From Gloeothece verrucosa PCC 7822 (GTDB lineage: Bacteria > Cyanobacteriota > Cyanobacteriia > Cyanobacteriales > Microcystaceae), in the NCBI RefSeq assembly GCF_000147335.1, contig NC_014533.1, positions 558,001 to 622,000 of the forward strand: 64,000 bases of DNA, written 5' to 3'. Shown here in pieces: positions 9,324 to 17,366 of this stretch. The notes under the pieces are model-generated. The model saw only the letters and a program-made list of their open reading frames with translations. It was not told the DNA's origin and made no database searches. The position numbers were made by a program, and so were the translations under genes. How positions within the stretch are numbered: position 1 is the stretch's first letter; each line of letters begins with the position of its first letter.

Positions 9324-9346
9324 ACAAGCTTGTCACCCCCTCATGG
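9324..9346 (-). repeat. Short motif shared with the 50.5-kb 3' UTR
   Basis: Just downstream of the hybrid kinase stop (minus strand) lies ACAAGCTTG, TCAC, CCCCTCA, TGG (plus-strand order). The same ACAAGCTTG and CCCCTCA blocks followed by CGG occur at 50511-50529, also at the 3' end of a minus-strand gene. There the blocks pair with further downstream copies, and here no such partner is seen. It may be a degenerate copy of a 3'-UTR structural repeat. Confidence 0.4.
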
Positions 9347-9356
9347 CACTGTTGCA

Positions 9357-12300
9357 CTATTCCAAGAGTACCTGTTGCGATAACTCAACGATAGTTTTAA
9401 TTAAGACGCTAGGGTTGATCGGTTTAATAATGTGTCTTTGAAATCCCTCTCTAAGAGCTTGTTGCCGGTCAATTTCTCCAGCATAAGCTGTAAGAGCGAT
9501 CGCTTTAATTTTTTCTCTACCTTGTTGAGCTTCTAACATTCGTATTTGTTGTATCAGCATATATCCGTCCATATCCGGCATACCCACATCGCTAACAATG
9601 ACATTTGGAGCAGACCTCACCAAAACTTGTAGAGCTTCGCTTGCAGAGCCTACTGTCGTTACCGTTGCGCCGCTTTGTTGGAGAGCAAACGCCAAAAAAT
9701 AACGAGTGTCCTCATCATCATCTACCACTAAAATTTCTAAGTCTGCCAAAGGTAAAACAGTCTCTTTAATATTTGAAATAGACACATTTTCATCTTCTTT
9801 CGTGAAACTTGAGGTGATTAATGGAAATTTAACCCAAAAAGTCGCTCCTTGATTTTCGCCGGGGCTTTCGGCTCCAACGGTCCCACCGTGTAGTTCTACT
9901 AAGTGACGAACGATCGCTAACCCTAACCCTAAGCCACCAAATTTTCGGGTTGTTGTACTATCGGCCTGACGAAAGTAATCAAATACATAAGGTAAAAATT
10001 CAGAAGTAATGCCTTTACCAGTGTCGCTGACAGTAATCTGGGCAGATTGGCCTACAGACTCCAACAAAACCTCCACTCGGCCTCCCGTTGATGTAAACTT
10101 AACCGCATTTGACAACAGATTCCAGACAATTTGTTGTAAGCGAGCCGGATCGCCTAAAATTTGTCCGACTGTTTCGTCAAGAGTGGTTTGAATATCAATA
10201 GATTTAGCGTTAGCGGCTAAATACACTGTTTCAATAGAATGCCTGATAATAGAAGCTAAATTAACCGGAATCGGATTAAGACTGATTTTGCCTTGCAAAA
10301 TTCGAGAAACATCGAGCAAATCCTCGATCAGTTGAGCTTGAAGTTGGGCATTACGTTCAATGGTAGAGAGAGCTTGTTTAAAAGTTGCCCCATCGAGTTT
10401 TTTTGTTTGCAGTAATTTAGCCCAGCCGAGAATCGGATTAAGCGGCGAGCGTAATTCATGAGACAACACGGCTAAAAACTCATCTTTTATTCGGTTAGCT
10501 TTCTCAGCTTCTGTTCTGGCAGCTTGCTCCCTTTGCAAAAGACGATCCCGTTCCACTTCAGCCGCTTTGCGTTCGCTAATATCAATCACTGAGCCGATGT
10601 ATCCTTTGAATTCTCCCTCCAACCCAAACCAAGGACTACCGACATCAAGTGCCCAGCGATATTCACCATCAAAACGCCGCAAGCGGTATTCTAGACGGAA
10701 CGCTTCCTGACACTTGTTAGCGGCTAGAAAAATATTTCTCGAGTCTTCGGAGTCTTCCGGATGTACAGCATCTAGCCACCCGAATCCTAAACCCGTTTCT
10801 TCATTCTGGCCGGAAAATTCATACCAACTTTTGCTGAGGTAGGTGCAGTAACCTGTAGGATCGGTCACCCACACCATGACAGGGGCATTATCAGCCATTT
10901 GTCGGAATCGTTCTTCGCTTTCCCGTAGTTCTTTTTCTGCTTGTTTGCGAGCGCTAATGTCGCTCACCAATATAGTCACACCCTCAGCAAACGGATAAAT
11001 CCGGTTTTCGAACCAGCGCTGCCAAGGCCAATAAAAAAACTCTACTTGAACGACTGTTTGTTCGGCAACAGCACGGTGACACTCAGTATAGAATGGGCTG
11101 TTCACTAGGTCAGGAAATAAGTCCCAAATGTTATGACCCAGAAGTTCTTCGTTGGACTTGCCGGTCACTTGTATCACTTGGTCATTGATGAAGCTATAAC
11201 GCCACTGTTGATCCAGCACGATAAACTGCTCATTGATTTGTGCTAAAACATTTTCTAAACGAACTCTGGCCGCTTGCGCTTGGGCCCGTAATCCCTGCTC
11301 CCGTCGAGTTGCCTCTTGACGCAAATAGGACAATTTTAGAGTGGCTTCTACCCGTGCTAATAATTCACGGGCCGAGAATGGTTTAATAAGGTAATCATCC
11401 GCTCCTGCTTCCAACCCTTCTACGCGAGATTCTTCTCCTGCCCTTGCAGATAACAAGATAATGGGAATATGTTGGGTGCTGAGGTCAGCACGGAGCGATT
11501 TTAATAACTCAAAACCATCAAGTCCGGGCATCATCACATCTGTCAAGACTAAATCGGGATGACAAGAATGAATCGCCTTTAAAGCCGTTAAACCGTCAAC
11601 AACCGCCTCGACTTCATATTGTTGACTTAATAAGCGCTTGAGGTAGTCACGCATATCAGCATTGTCATCAGCAATAAGAATACGACTCCTATTCAACAGA
11701 GAAAGGGGTGTTCGCAGTTTTTTTAGGGAATAAGAAAGCAGGGGCAGAGGAGAAGCCGAAAAAATCTCTTTTTTTTCTGTTTCTGTTTCTGTTTCTTCTT
11801 GGGGGGGTAGCCAACGCGATGCTTCTTCCAGGAAAGTAGTAGCACCTGTTGCTGTTGATGTCAGGGTACGAGTAGTGCTAATGCGTTCTTGAGGGAGATG
11901 AGCAGTCCCGGTAGGAATAAAAATGGTGAAGCAAGTGCCCAATCCTTCTACACTGACAACATCAATACTTCCTTGATGCAGTTTCACCAATTCTTGCACC
12001 AGTGAAAGCCCAATACCCGAGCCTTCAAAACTTCGTCCTTGTGCCCCTTTAACTCGATGAAATCGCTCAAACAAGAGAGGAATTTCAGCTTCGGGAATAC
12101 CAATACCTGTATCATTTACCGAGAGTTTAACGGAATGCTTAACCCATTCTAAGCTCACCGAAATTTCTCCATTTAAAGTAAATTTAAAAGCATTAGAAAG
12201 TAAGTTCAGAACAATTTTTTCCCACATTTCTCGATCTACATAGACGGGTTCTGGTAAAGGAGGGCAATTGACCATTAAACGCATTCCGGCCCGTTCAATA

Positions 12301-13610
12301 GTAGAACGAAATACACTGGCTAACTCGGTGGTAAACACTGACAGATCTGTCGCTTCGTAAACCGCCTCGACACGACCTGCTTCTATTCGGGAAAAATCCA
12401 GCAGAGTATTGACAAGCTTCAATAAACGTAGTCCATTGCGTTGCACAATTTCAATACGCTCTTGCTGAGATGGACCTAGAGGTTCATCTTTATCAGTTAG
12501 GACATCCTCTATCGGCCCTAACATTAAAGTTAGAGGAGTGCGAAATTCATGGCTAACATTGCTGAAAAACACTGTTTTAGCGCGGTCTAATTCGGCTAGA
12601 GCTTCTGCTCGTTTTCGCTCTTCTTCGTAAGCCTGAGCATTAGCAATGCTGGCTGAGATTTGTGCCGCTACCAAATCAATGAATCGTCGATAATCATCAT
12701 CAAAAAGCCTAAATGGATTTAAACCTACCACCAGTAAGCCAGCTTTTCCGGTTTGTCCAGATGATGCGATCGGTACAACTACTGCTTGATGGGGTGTTCG
12801 CTGCCAAGCGCCGCTAGGCAAGTTTTCAAAAAAGGATTCCAAGTTAGAAACTAGACAAGCTTTATTCTCTGTAATTACTTTTTTAAAGGGCCAAACAGAA
12901 TCGGATTGTAGAGCCACCTTTGGGGGTGCTGCCACGTTATCTATATCAATACCACAAGTTCCTGCTAACACCACCTCATGCTTTTCTCGATCAATGAGAT
13001 AAATCATTGCAAAGGGAAGGTCATAAGGGTTGCTTTCCAAACATTTCGCACTCACTCTACAGGCCTCATCAAATGTCCGAGCATCTGCTGTCCTAGCCGC
13101 TAGTTCCCGCAACAAAGCCAACTGACGTTCGCCGATAATGCGCCCGGTGTCATCTGTGTTGGCGCAAATAATCCCCCCTGTGCCACCTTCGTCATTGGGA
13201 ACTGGACTATAAGAAAATGTATAATAGGTTTCCTCTGAGTAGCCGTTACGCTCCATAATGAGCAGCAGGGCTTCGTCGTAAGTCCCTTCATTATTGAGGA
13301 GTGCTGAGGCGGCTCTAGGGCCTACCTGATCCCAAATCTCGCGCCACACAGATGATGCTGGCTGCCCAAGGGCAAGCGGATGTTTGCCACCGACAATCGC
13401 TTTGTAAGCGTCATTATAAAGGTTAATTAATTCCTCGCCCCACCAGACAAACATTGCTTGGCGAGAGGTCAACATAATGCGAACAGCAGTCTTCAAGCTC
13501 TGCGGCCATTTTTCTACTGAACCGAGGGAAGTTTGCGACCAATCATACGCTTGCATCAGCCCCCCCATTGTCCCTCCACCAATAAAGAGATTATGATCAG
13601 TTGATGTCAT
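9357..13610 (-). CDS. Hybrid sensor histidine kinase with two kinase cores and two receivers
   Basis: This 1,417-residue cytoplasmic signalling protein reads, in order: a PAS-like N-terminal domain (about 1-160, LGSVEKWPQSLKTAVRIML), a GAF domain (about 165-330), a coiled coil and HisKA with SNVSHEFRTPLTL (His near 355), HATPase with GIGIPEAEIPLLFERF and GSGIGLSLVQ, receiver 1 ILIADDNADMRDYL (642) with Asp in LVLTDVMMPGLDG (about 690), a linker coil, two PAS domains (about 780-1010), a second HisKA AVLSHELRSPLNP (about 1050), a second HATPase ending GGLGLGLAIVRHLVELHGG, and receiver 2 ILVVDDDEDTRYF (1292) with VSDVGMPDMDG. No membrane segment is visible. All phosphoacceptor residues are present, so both cores may work. 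The signal and output are unknown. No receiver with a DNA-binding domain lies next to it. Confidence 0.9.
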   Translation of the reverse strand: MTSTDHNLFIGGGTMGGLMQAYDWSQTSLGSVEKWPQSLKTAVRIMLTSRQAMFVWWGEELINLYNDAYKAIVGGKHPLALGQPASSVWREIWDQVGPRAASALLNNEGTYDEALLLIMERNGYSEETYYTFSYSPVPNDEGGTGGIICANTDDTGRIIGERQLALLRELAARTADARTFDEACRVSAKCLESNPYDLPFAMIYLIDREKHEVVLAGTCGIDIDNVAAPPKVALQSDSVWPFKKVITENKACLVSNLESFFENLPSGAWQRTPHQAVVVPIASSGQTGKAGLLVVGLNPFRLFDDDYRRFIDLVAAQISASIANAQAYEEERKRAEALAELDRAKTVFFSNVSHEFRTPLTLMLGPIEDVLTDKDEPLGPSQQERIEIVQRNGLRLLKLVNTLLDFSRIEAGRVEAVYEATDLSVFTTELASVFRSTIERAGMRLMVNCPPLPEPVYVDREMWEKIVLNLLSNAFKFTLNGEISVSLEWVKHSVKLSVNDTGIGIPEAEIPLLFERFHRVKGAQGRSFEGSGIGLSLVQELVKLHQGSIDVVSVEGLGTCFTIFIPTGTAHLPQERISTTRTLTSTATGATTFLEEASRWLPPQEETETETEKKEIFSASPLPLLSYSLKKLRTPLSLLNRSRILIADDNADMRDYLKRLLSQQYEVEAVVDGLTALKAIHSCHPDLVLTDVMMPGLDGFELLKSLRADLSTQHIPIILLSARAGEESRVEGLEAGADDYLIKPFSARELLARVEATLKLSYLRQEATRREQGLRAQAQAARVRLENVLAQINEQFIVLDQQWRYSFINDQVIQVTGKSNEELLGHNIWDLFPDLVNSPFYTECHRAVAEQTVVQVEFFYWPWQRWFENRIYPFAEGVTILVSDISARKQAEKELRESEERFRQMADNAPVMVWVTDPTGYCTYLSKSWYEFSGQNEETGLGFGWLDAVHPEDSEDSRNIFLAANKCQEAFRLEYRLRRFDGEYRWALDVGSPWFGLEGEFKGYIGSVIDISERKAAEVERDRLLQREQAARTEAEKANRIKDEFLAVLSHELRSPLNPILGWAKLLQTKKLDGATFKQALSTIERNAQLQAQLIEDLLDVSRILQGKISLNPIPVNLASIIRHSIETVYLAANAKSIDIQTTLDETVGQILGDPARLQQIVWNLLSNAVKFTSTGGRVEVLLESVGQSAQITVSDTGKGITSEFLPYVFDYFRQADSTTTRKFGGLGLGLAIVRHLVELHGGTVGAESPGENQGATFWVKFPLITSSFTKEDENVSISNIKETVLPLADLEILVVDDDEDTRYFLAFALQQSGATVTTVGSASEALQVLVRSAPNVIVSDVGMPDMDGYMLIQQIRMLEAQQGREKIKAIALTAYAGEIDRQQALREGFQRHIIKPINPSVLIKTIVELSQQVLLE

Positions 13611-13853
13611 TTGTTCTATACATTTAAATAAAAATATACATTGTTTGAATTGCTTTCTAGTTTATCGAGTAGGGTGTTGAAAATGCTAGGAAACCCAAAA
13701 AAATTTCCTACACAACTTTTATGCCACAAGGGTAGCTCCGATTTTTAAACAGAGTGCCTGTATTGGCGTGCGTTGCTATCCCTTTTCTGTCATTCTCCGA
13801 AATCACGAAGTCATAATTAAGCTAGTTGAGCCAAAATTATAAAATGGTTGAAA

Positions 13854-13879
13854 TTGATTCATTAAATTAATTCAATCAA
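13854..13879. promoter_or_regulatory. Imperfect palindrome, candidate RHH operator
   Basis: A 26-bp imperfect palindrome starts TTGATTC and ends CAATCAA, with an AT-only centre, about 73 bp upstream of the RHH regulator start. RHH repressors usually bind such two-fold symmetric AT-rich sites and autoregulate. The symmetry is seen directly, and its use as an operator is inference. Confidence 0.35.
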
Positions 13880-13927
13880 GCAAACCAAGCAATAAAGCTG
13901 TGCTTGCTTTTTGACATCCGCGTCAGT

Positions 13928-13947
13928 TACCATCTATTAGGATGGTA
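13928..13947 (+). promoter_or_regulatory. Hairpin abutting the ribosome-binding site
   Basis: TACCATC and GATGGTA form a perfect 7-bp inverted repeat around the loop TATTAG, ending one base before the GAGAG ribosome-binding site of the gene at 13953. It could be a second operator half-site pair or an RNA hairpin that limits translation. The function is not established. Confidence 0.4.
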
Positions 13948-13952
13948 GAGAG

Positions 13953-14351
13953 ATGATTAAGGTGAGTGATACAGAAAAAATCACAATTAATATAGGCTTT
14001 GTCGATCTTGGACAGATTGATTTATTGGTACAGGAGGGCTTTTATTCCAATCGTACTGATTTTATCCGCACGGCAATCCGTAATCAGTTGAGTACCCATA
14101 GCGAAGAAGTCAAGCAAACACTCGCCCGTAAAACTCTAATCCTCGGTCGCCAACATTACACTCGCTCAAATTTAGAAAAAGTACACTCCGCCGGCATCAA
14201 ACTGGAAATACAGGTGCTAGGCTTGGTCAGCATTGCCCCCGATGTACCTCCTGAACTGGCAAGAGCGACGATTAAATCTATTTTCGTTCTAGGTGCATTT
14301 AAAGCTACTCCTCAAGTCAAAGCGGCTTTGGCAGATCGAATTCATGGTTAA
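13953..14351 (+). CDS. Ribbon-helix-helix (CopG-type) transcriptional regulator
   Basis: The 132-residue protein opens with KITINIGFVDLGQIDLLVQ, a beta strand followed by helix 1, then EGFYSNRTDFIRTAIRNQL, the turn and helix 2. This is the classic ribbon-helix-helix layout (residues 8-47), where strand residues enter the DNA major groove. The remaining 85 residues (LILGRQHYTRSNLEKVHSAG... IKSIFVLGAFKATPQVKAAL) resemble no domain I can name and may sense a ligand or bind a partner. The gene overlaps the next ORF by 8 bp if that ORF starts at 14344, so the two are translationally coupled. The regulator probably controls the esterase operon, with the palindromes upstream as candidate sites. Confidence 0.8.
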   Translation: MIKVSDTEKITINIGFVDLGQIDLLVQEGFYSNRTDFIRTAIRNQLSTHSEEVKQTLARKTLILGRQHYTRSNLEKVHSAGIKLEIQVLGLVSIAPDVPPELARATIKSIFVLGAFKATPQVKAALADRIHG

Positions 14352-15714
14352 TATCAGCACTTATCAAGCCTCAATCGAGAGTAAAATGATGGAAAACCCA
14401 ATTTTAGCTAAAATAGCTCAAGCTACCGAACTGACACAAGCGGGACGCTTAAAAGAAGCCACTCAATTAATCCAACGGACACTGCAAAATTTAAAAGACC
14501 CCTCGACCACTGATGAGGTCGCCGTAGCCGGAACTGATGAAATCATCGATGTTACGGCTGTTGTGATTGACGAGCCAATAAATTCAACAGCACATCCAGG
14601 GCAAACGAGAACTGAGCCAACTCCAGCATCATCAGAAGCCGTTGACTTCAAAGAGCAACCGAGGCGCGAAGCAACTGAGTTCCCTCAATCACCGAAGAAA
14701 AGTTCTATAGCCATTTCTGAACAGTTAAACTCGATCTTAAACTTTTTTCCTCAATTAAAATCCCAGGCCCAACCCGCCAAAAATTCAGACCCACAGACAA
14801 AGGGAGGACAGTTTATTGAAGGCTATTATACAAAAGGCACTCAAAGCCGTAGCTATAAACTTTACATTCCGGGTGGTTACACAGGCCAAGCTTTACCTGT
14901 TGTGGTTATGCTTCATGGCTGTAATCAATCAGTAGATGATTTTGCCAATGGCACTCGTATGAATTTATGGGCAGAAGAAGAATTGTTTTTTGTGGTTTAC
15001 CCGGCGCAGGAAAAGAAAGCTAATGGGTCACTTTGCTGGAATTGGTTCAATAATAGTGACCAGCAGCGTGGTCGTGGCGAACCATCGATTATTGCTGGAA
15101 TCACCGAACAAGTGGTTAGCACTTATAATCTTGATCAAACTCGGGTTTATGTATCGGGTATGTCGGCAGGGGGAGCGATGGCTGGGATTATGGGGATATG
15201 CTACCCTGATGTTTATGCGGCGGTGGGAATTCATTCGGGTCTTCCATATAGGGCGGCAGGAGATCTTCAAGGCGCGTTCGCTGCCATGCGCGGGGGAGGA
15301 AACGGACTCTTAGGGCACACAGATGAGAACTTGCCTCATCTCAACGTAAATACTCGATTCGTACCGATAATCGTCTTTCATGGCGATCGTGACAGCACTG
15401 TTCATCCCGTCAATTCCGAAAAAATTATAGCACAATGGGCTTTGATCCATTCTCAAGGAAACTCAAGCCGAAGTGAAAAAATCTTATTGCGTCCTAAAGT
15501 GCTTCGAGAGCGAGTAAAAAATGGTCATGCCTACACTCGTTCGATCTATCATGACTTGAACGGTTATCCTATTATGGAACGGTGGTTGGTACATGGTTCA
15601 GGACATGGATGGTCAGGCGGAAGTGCTTCGGGATCGTTTACGGATGTTCAGGGGCCCAACGCATCAAGGGAGATGCTACGCTTCTTTAAAGAGCAGACAA
15701 AAACAAGCAAATAA
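14344..15714 (+). CDS. PHB depolymerase family esterase
   Basis: This 456-residue alpha/beta-hydrolase is of the PHB-depolymerase esterase type. The oxyanion region is VVVMLHGCNQSVDDFANGTR, the nucleophile elbow is YVSGMSAGGAMAG (Ser near 272), the acid is in HGDRDSTVHPVNSEKI (Asp near 347) and the His is in GSGHGWSGG (about 419). The catalytic domain is preceded by about 150 residues of low-complexity sequence rich in Thr, Pro, Glu and Ala with an N-terminal helix (ILAKIAQATELTQAGRLKEA). That helix may bind a granule surface or partner. No signal peptide is present, so intracellular polyhydroxybutyrate or another short-chain ester is the likely substrate. ATG codons at 14344 and 14386 are both plausible, and the latter has GAGAG upstream. 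Confidence 0.85.
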   Translation: MVNISTYQASIESKMMENPILAKIAQATELTQAGRLKEATQLIQRTLQNLKDPSTTDEVAVAGTDEIIDVTAVVIDEPINSTAHPGQTRTEPTPASSEAVDFKEQPRREATEFPQSPKKSSIAISEQLNSILNFFPQLKSQAQPAKNSDPQTKGGQFIEGYYTKGTQSRSYKLYIPGGYTGQALPVVVMLHGCNQSVDDFANGTRMNLWAEEELFFVVYPAQEKKANGSLCWNWFNNSDQQRGRGEPSIIAGITEQVVSTYNLDQTRVYVSGMSAGGAMAGIMGICYPDVYAAVGIHSGLPYRAAGDLQGAFAAMRGGGNGLLGHTDENLPHLNVNTRFVPIIVFHGDRDSTVHPVNSEKIIAQWALIHSQGNSSRSEKILLRPKVLRERVKNGHAYTRSIYHDLNGYPIMERWLVHGSGHGWSGGSASGSFTDVQGPNASREMLRFFKEQTKTSK

Positions 15715-15756
15715 AGGCAAAGGCAGGGAATAGATTCATTATTGACCTAAAAGCAA

Positions 15757-15777
15757 AAACCTCGATTGCCGAGGTTT
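15757..15777 (-). terminator. Intrinsic terminator of psb34
   Basis: AAACCTCG and CGAGGTTT form a perfect 8-bp stem with the 5-base loop ATTGC. On the minus strand the stem is followed directly by TTTTTGCTTTT, as expected for an intrinsic terminator 47 bp after the psb34 stop. On the plus strand it lies 43 bp after the esterase stop but lacks a long T tract, so it acts mainly for psb34. Confidence 0.75.
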
Positions 15778-15823
15778 AGATTAGGAAAAATCAATTGTTA
15801 ATGTAGTCTTTGTAAAATTTTGA

Positions 15824-15994
15824 TTAGCTTACTGCTAAGGAAACTAAAACTAATGTGGTGACAAATAGAGTAGCGATAGCTCCTTGAATTAAATAGCGAC
15901 GTTGTTGGTAGGGAGCGGGATACTCCGCGTAATAGGTTTGGGGTTCAGCAGCGTAGATATTTCCGATTCCGTTATCGAGTTGGGTGGTGTACAT
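15824..15994 (-). CDS. psb34: Photosystem II assembly protein Psb34 (ssl1498 family)
   Basis: This short gene encodes 56 residues, MYTTQLDNGIGNIYAAEPQT followed by YYAEYPAPYQQRRYLIQG and a single C-terminal membrane helix (AIATLFVTTLVLVSLAVS). The MYTT start, the N-x-(F/Y)-A-x-EP-x-x-Y core and the one-helix architecture match the cyanobacterial ssl1498 'light-harvesting-like' family, now called Psb34. Psb34 binds a photosystem II assembly intermediate and helps its maturation, in exchange with high-light-inducible proteins. The N-terminus should face the cytoplasm and the helix sits in the thylakoid membrane. GGAGA lies about 9 bases before the ATG, and a strong terminator follows. It appears monocistronic. 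Confidence 0.85.
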   Translation of the reverse strand: MYTTQLDNGIGNIYAAEPQTYYAEYPAPYQQRRYLIQGAIATLFVTTLVLVSLAVS

Positions 15995-16064
15995 TGCTTG
16001 TTTTCTCCGTTATTTACCTTATGGAGATAAATGTAGCAATTTATTTATTAATAGTAAATAAGAC

Positions 16065-16093
16065 TTGACAAAAGATTTTAAATAGTCTATATA
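16065..16093 (+). promoter_or_regulatory. Consensus sigma-70-type promoter
   Basis: TTGACA at 16065-16070 and TATATA at 16088-16093 are separated by exactly 17 bp, a near-perfect group 1 sigma promoter on the plus strand. It points away from psb34. No gene starts within about 360 bp; the next is the VOC protein at 16454, with a MITE-like element in between. It may drive that gene through a long leader, or an unannotated small RNA. Confidence 0.6.
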
Positions 16094-16141
16094 AAGGCGG
16101 CTTATCGTTTTTGGTTGGCTGCGGGAAGACTTAAAGTGATG

Positions 16142-16261
16142 TTAAGCTAAGACGCATTTAATTTTTATAACTTTATTTTTGGTACAAAGGTTCAATCCTT
16201 TCCCCTTTCCCCTTTCCCCCTTCTTTATCTGGACTAATAATTTAGATGCGTAACAGCTTAA
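16142..16261. repeat. MITE-like element, family 2, with heptamer core
   Basis: A 120-bp element is bounded by inverted ends: TTAAGCTAAGACGCATTTAA on the left and the complement of TTAAGCTGTTACGCATCTAA on the right. Its core contains repeated TTTCCCC heptamers (about 16197-16220). No coding capacity is seen. A single end of the same family occurs at 42268-42289. It lies between a strong promoter and the VOC gene. Confidence 0.7.
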
Positions 16262-16453
16262 TCAGCCGCTTCAAGCCAAGGAAGTTGAGAAAAAAAGTAA
16301 TGATTTAATTGATTTTTGCCATGTAGAAAGTAGTGGTAAATTAGAATACAGAACGAGTTTTTTAAAAGCTTGCAGGAAGATGCTGATTAAGCCCTAGGCT
16401 ACTAAACTTGTTATTCTATAGAAAGGAACTCAACTATTAAAATAATTTTTCCG

Positions 16454-16933
16454 ATGGCAGATCTAGGTTTAACTCATCTGGCTATAGAAGTGAGTAACAT
16501 TGATAAGAGCATTGCTTTTTATGAAAAGTACGCTCGAATGAAAGTGGTACATCGTCGCAGCGATCAGACGATCCAATCAGATGTCGCTTGGATCAGCGAT
16601 CTAACTCGCCCCTTTGTGATTGTTTTGCTGAAAATGCCTTCTGTAAAGGCGAAGCTCGTTCCAAATTTTCATTTTGGAGTGGCGGTTGAAAGTAGACTTG
16701 AGGTTGATCGCGGAGCGCCACTTCGTGATCGTCTTTGGGCTGCCGCCTCAGAGGAGGGGATTTTGCTTGATGGGCCAGATGAAGCGGGGCCACCAGTCGG
16801 TTATTGGGCATATATACAAGATCCCGATGGACACACCTTGGAAATTTCTTACGGGCAAGAAGTTCGCTTTACAGTCGAACAAGCCGCTAAGTACCTGGAC
16901 AAAAATAAAGTTAACTGTGAGGTTAGGGTGTAG
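16454..16933 (+). CDS. VOC (glyoxalase/bleomycin-resistance) family protein with a MITE-derived tail
   Basis: The 159-residue protein has the two beta-alpha-beta-beta-beta modules of the vicinal oxygen chelate fold. The first begins LTHLAIEVSNIDKSIAFYEK with metal ligand His8. The second contains NFHFGVAVE and ends YIQDPDGHTLEISYGQ, where the Glu is the usual second-module ligand. It could be a glyoxalase, dioxygenase or isomerase, and the substrate is not visible. GAAAGGA occurs well upstream of the ATG. From the Lys-Tyr-Leu-Asp near residue 145 the reading frame enters the MITE-like element at 16888, which supplies the last 15 or so residues and the stop codon. The native C-terminus is therefore probably lost, though the fold seems complete. 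Confidence 0.8.
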   Translation: MADLGLTHLAIEVSNIDKSIAFYEKYARMKVVHRRSDQTIQSDVAWISDLTRPFVIVLLKMPSVKAKLVPNFHFGVAVESRLEVDRGAPLRDRLWAAASEEGILLDGPDEAGPPVGYWAYIQDPDGHTLEISYGQEVRFTVEQAAKYLDKNKVNCEVRV

Positions 16934-17029
16934 GGTGTAGGGTGTAGGGTGTAGGGTGTCGGGTGTGGGGTAATTGTAGCCATTTTACAATTCTTTATAT
17001 AGAGTGCTTTATTTATGTCCGACTACTTA
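16888..17029. repeat. MITE-like element, family 1, copy B, with heptamer array
   Basis: A 142-bp element has inverted ends TAAGTACCTGGAC (left) and GTCCGACTACTTA (right). Its ends and subterminal sequences match copy A at 4266-4396 in opposite orientation, including the AAAGTTAACTGT segment inside one end and the TAAAGCAC segment inside the other. The core from about 16921 to 16970 is a tandem array of the heptamer TGTAGGG with variants, a cyanobacterial STRR-type repeat. It has inserted into the 3' end of the VOC gene. Confidence 0.8.
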
Positions 17030-17061
17030 ATCAATAAATTTTATTTAAAAAAAGCTGATTT

Positions 17062-17358
17062 ATGTGGGAACATTGGCTAATACCTTTGCGTGGGATTTAT
17101 TGCAAGGTGAGTTATCGCAGTATTTTAAGTCTGGCCAGCGTTGGAAGTTTACTTAGTATTGGCAGTGTTGGCAGTATTTTAAGTATTGGTAGCGTTGGAA
17201 GTATTTTGAGTATCGCCAGTGCAGGGAGTATCTTAAGCGTGGCGAGTGCGGGCAGTATTCTTTCGTTTTTTGGTGTCGGCAGTGTATTGAGTTTTTTTCA
17301 TTACAAAACTATTCTTAATCAAGAGATGGTAAGTAATGTTTTGTCTAAAATTAAATAA
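17062..17358 (+). CDS. Nonapeptide-repeat (xLSxxSxGS) hypothetical protein
   Basis: The 98-residue product is mostly a tandem nonapeptide repeat. After about 24 residues (MWEHWLIPLRGIYCKVSYRS) come seven units of the form I/V-L-S-I-G-S-V-G-S, for example ILSIGSVGS, with the last two degenerating to ILSFFGVGS and VLSFFHYKT, then a short basic tail. Regular Leu/Ile and Ser/Gly spacing suggests a small beta-solenoid or a membrane-associating sheet. There is no signal peptide, and no known catalytic motif is visible. The gene starts 33 bp after the MITE-like element, lacks a clear Shine-Dalgarno sequence and is followed 8 bp later by a PEP-CTERM remnant. I do not know its function. Confidence 0.6.
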   Translation: MWEHWLIPLRGIYCKVSYRSILSLASVGSLLSIGSVGSILSIGSVGSILSIASAGSILSVASAGSILSFFGVGSVLSFFHYKTILNQEMVSNVLSKIK

Positions 17359-17366
17359 ATTAATTA

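Noticed and set aside
13687..13710. TAGGAAA/TTTCCTA hairpin upstream of the hybrid kinase
   Set aside because: It lies upstream of both divergent genes, has no T tract and could be chance in AT-rich DNA.
14990..15313. 107-codon frame inside the esterase gene
   Set aside because: It is a shifted reading of the catalytic domain, with no ribosome-binding site and no recognisable product.
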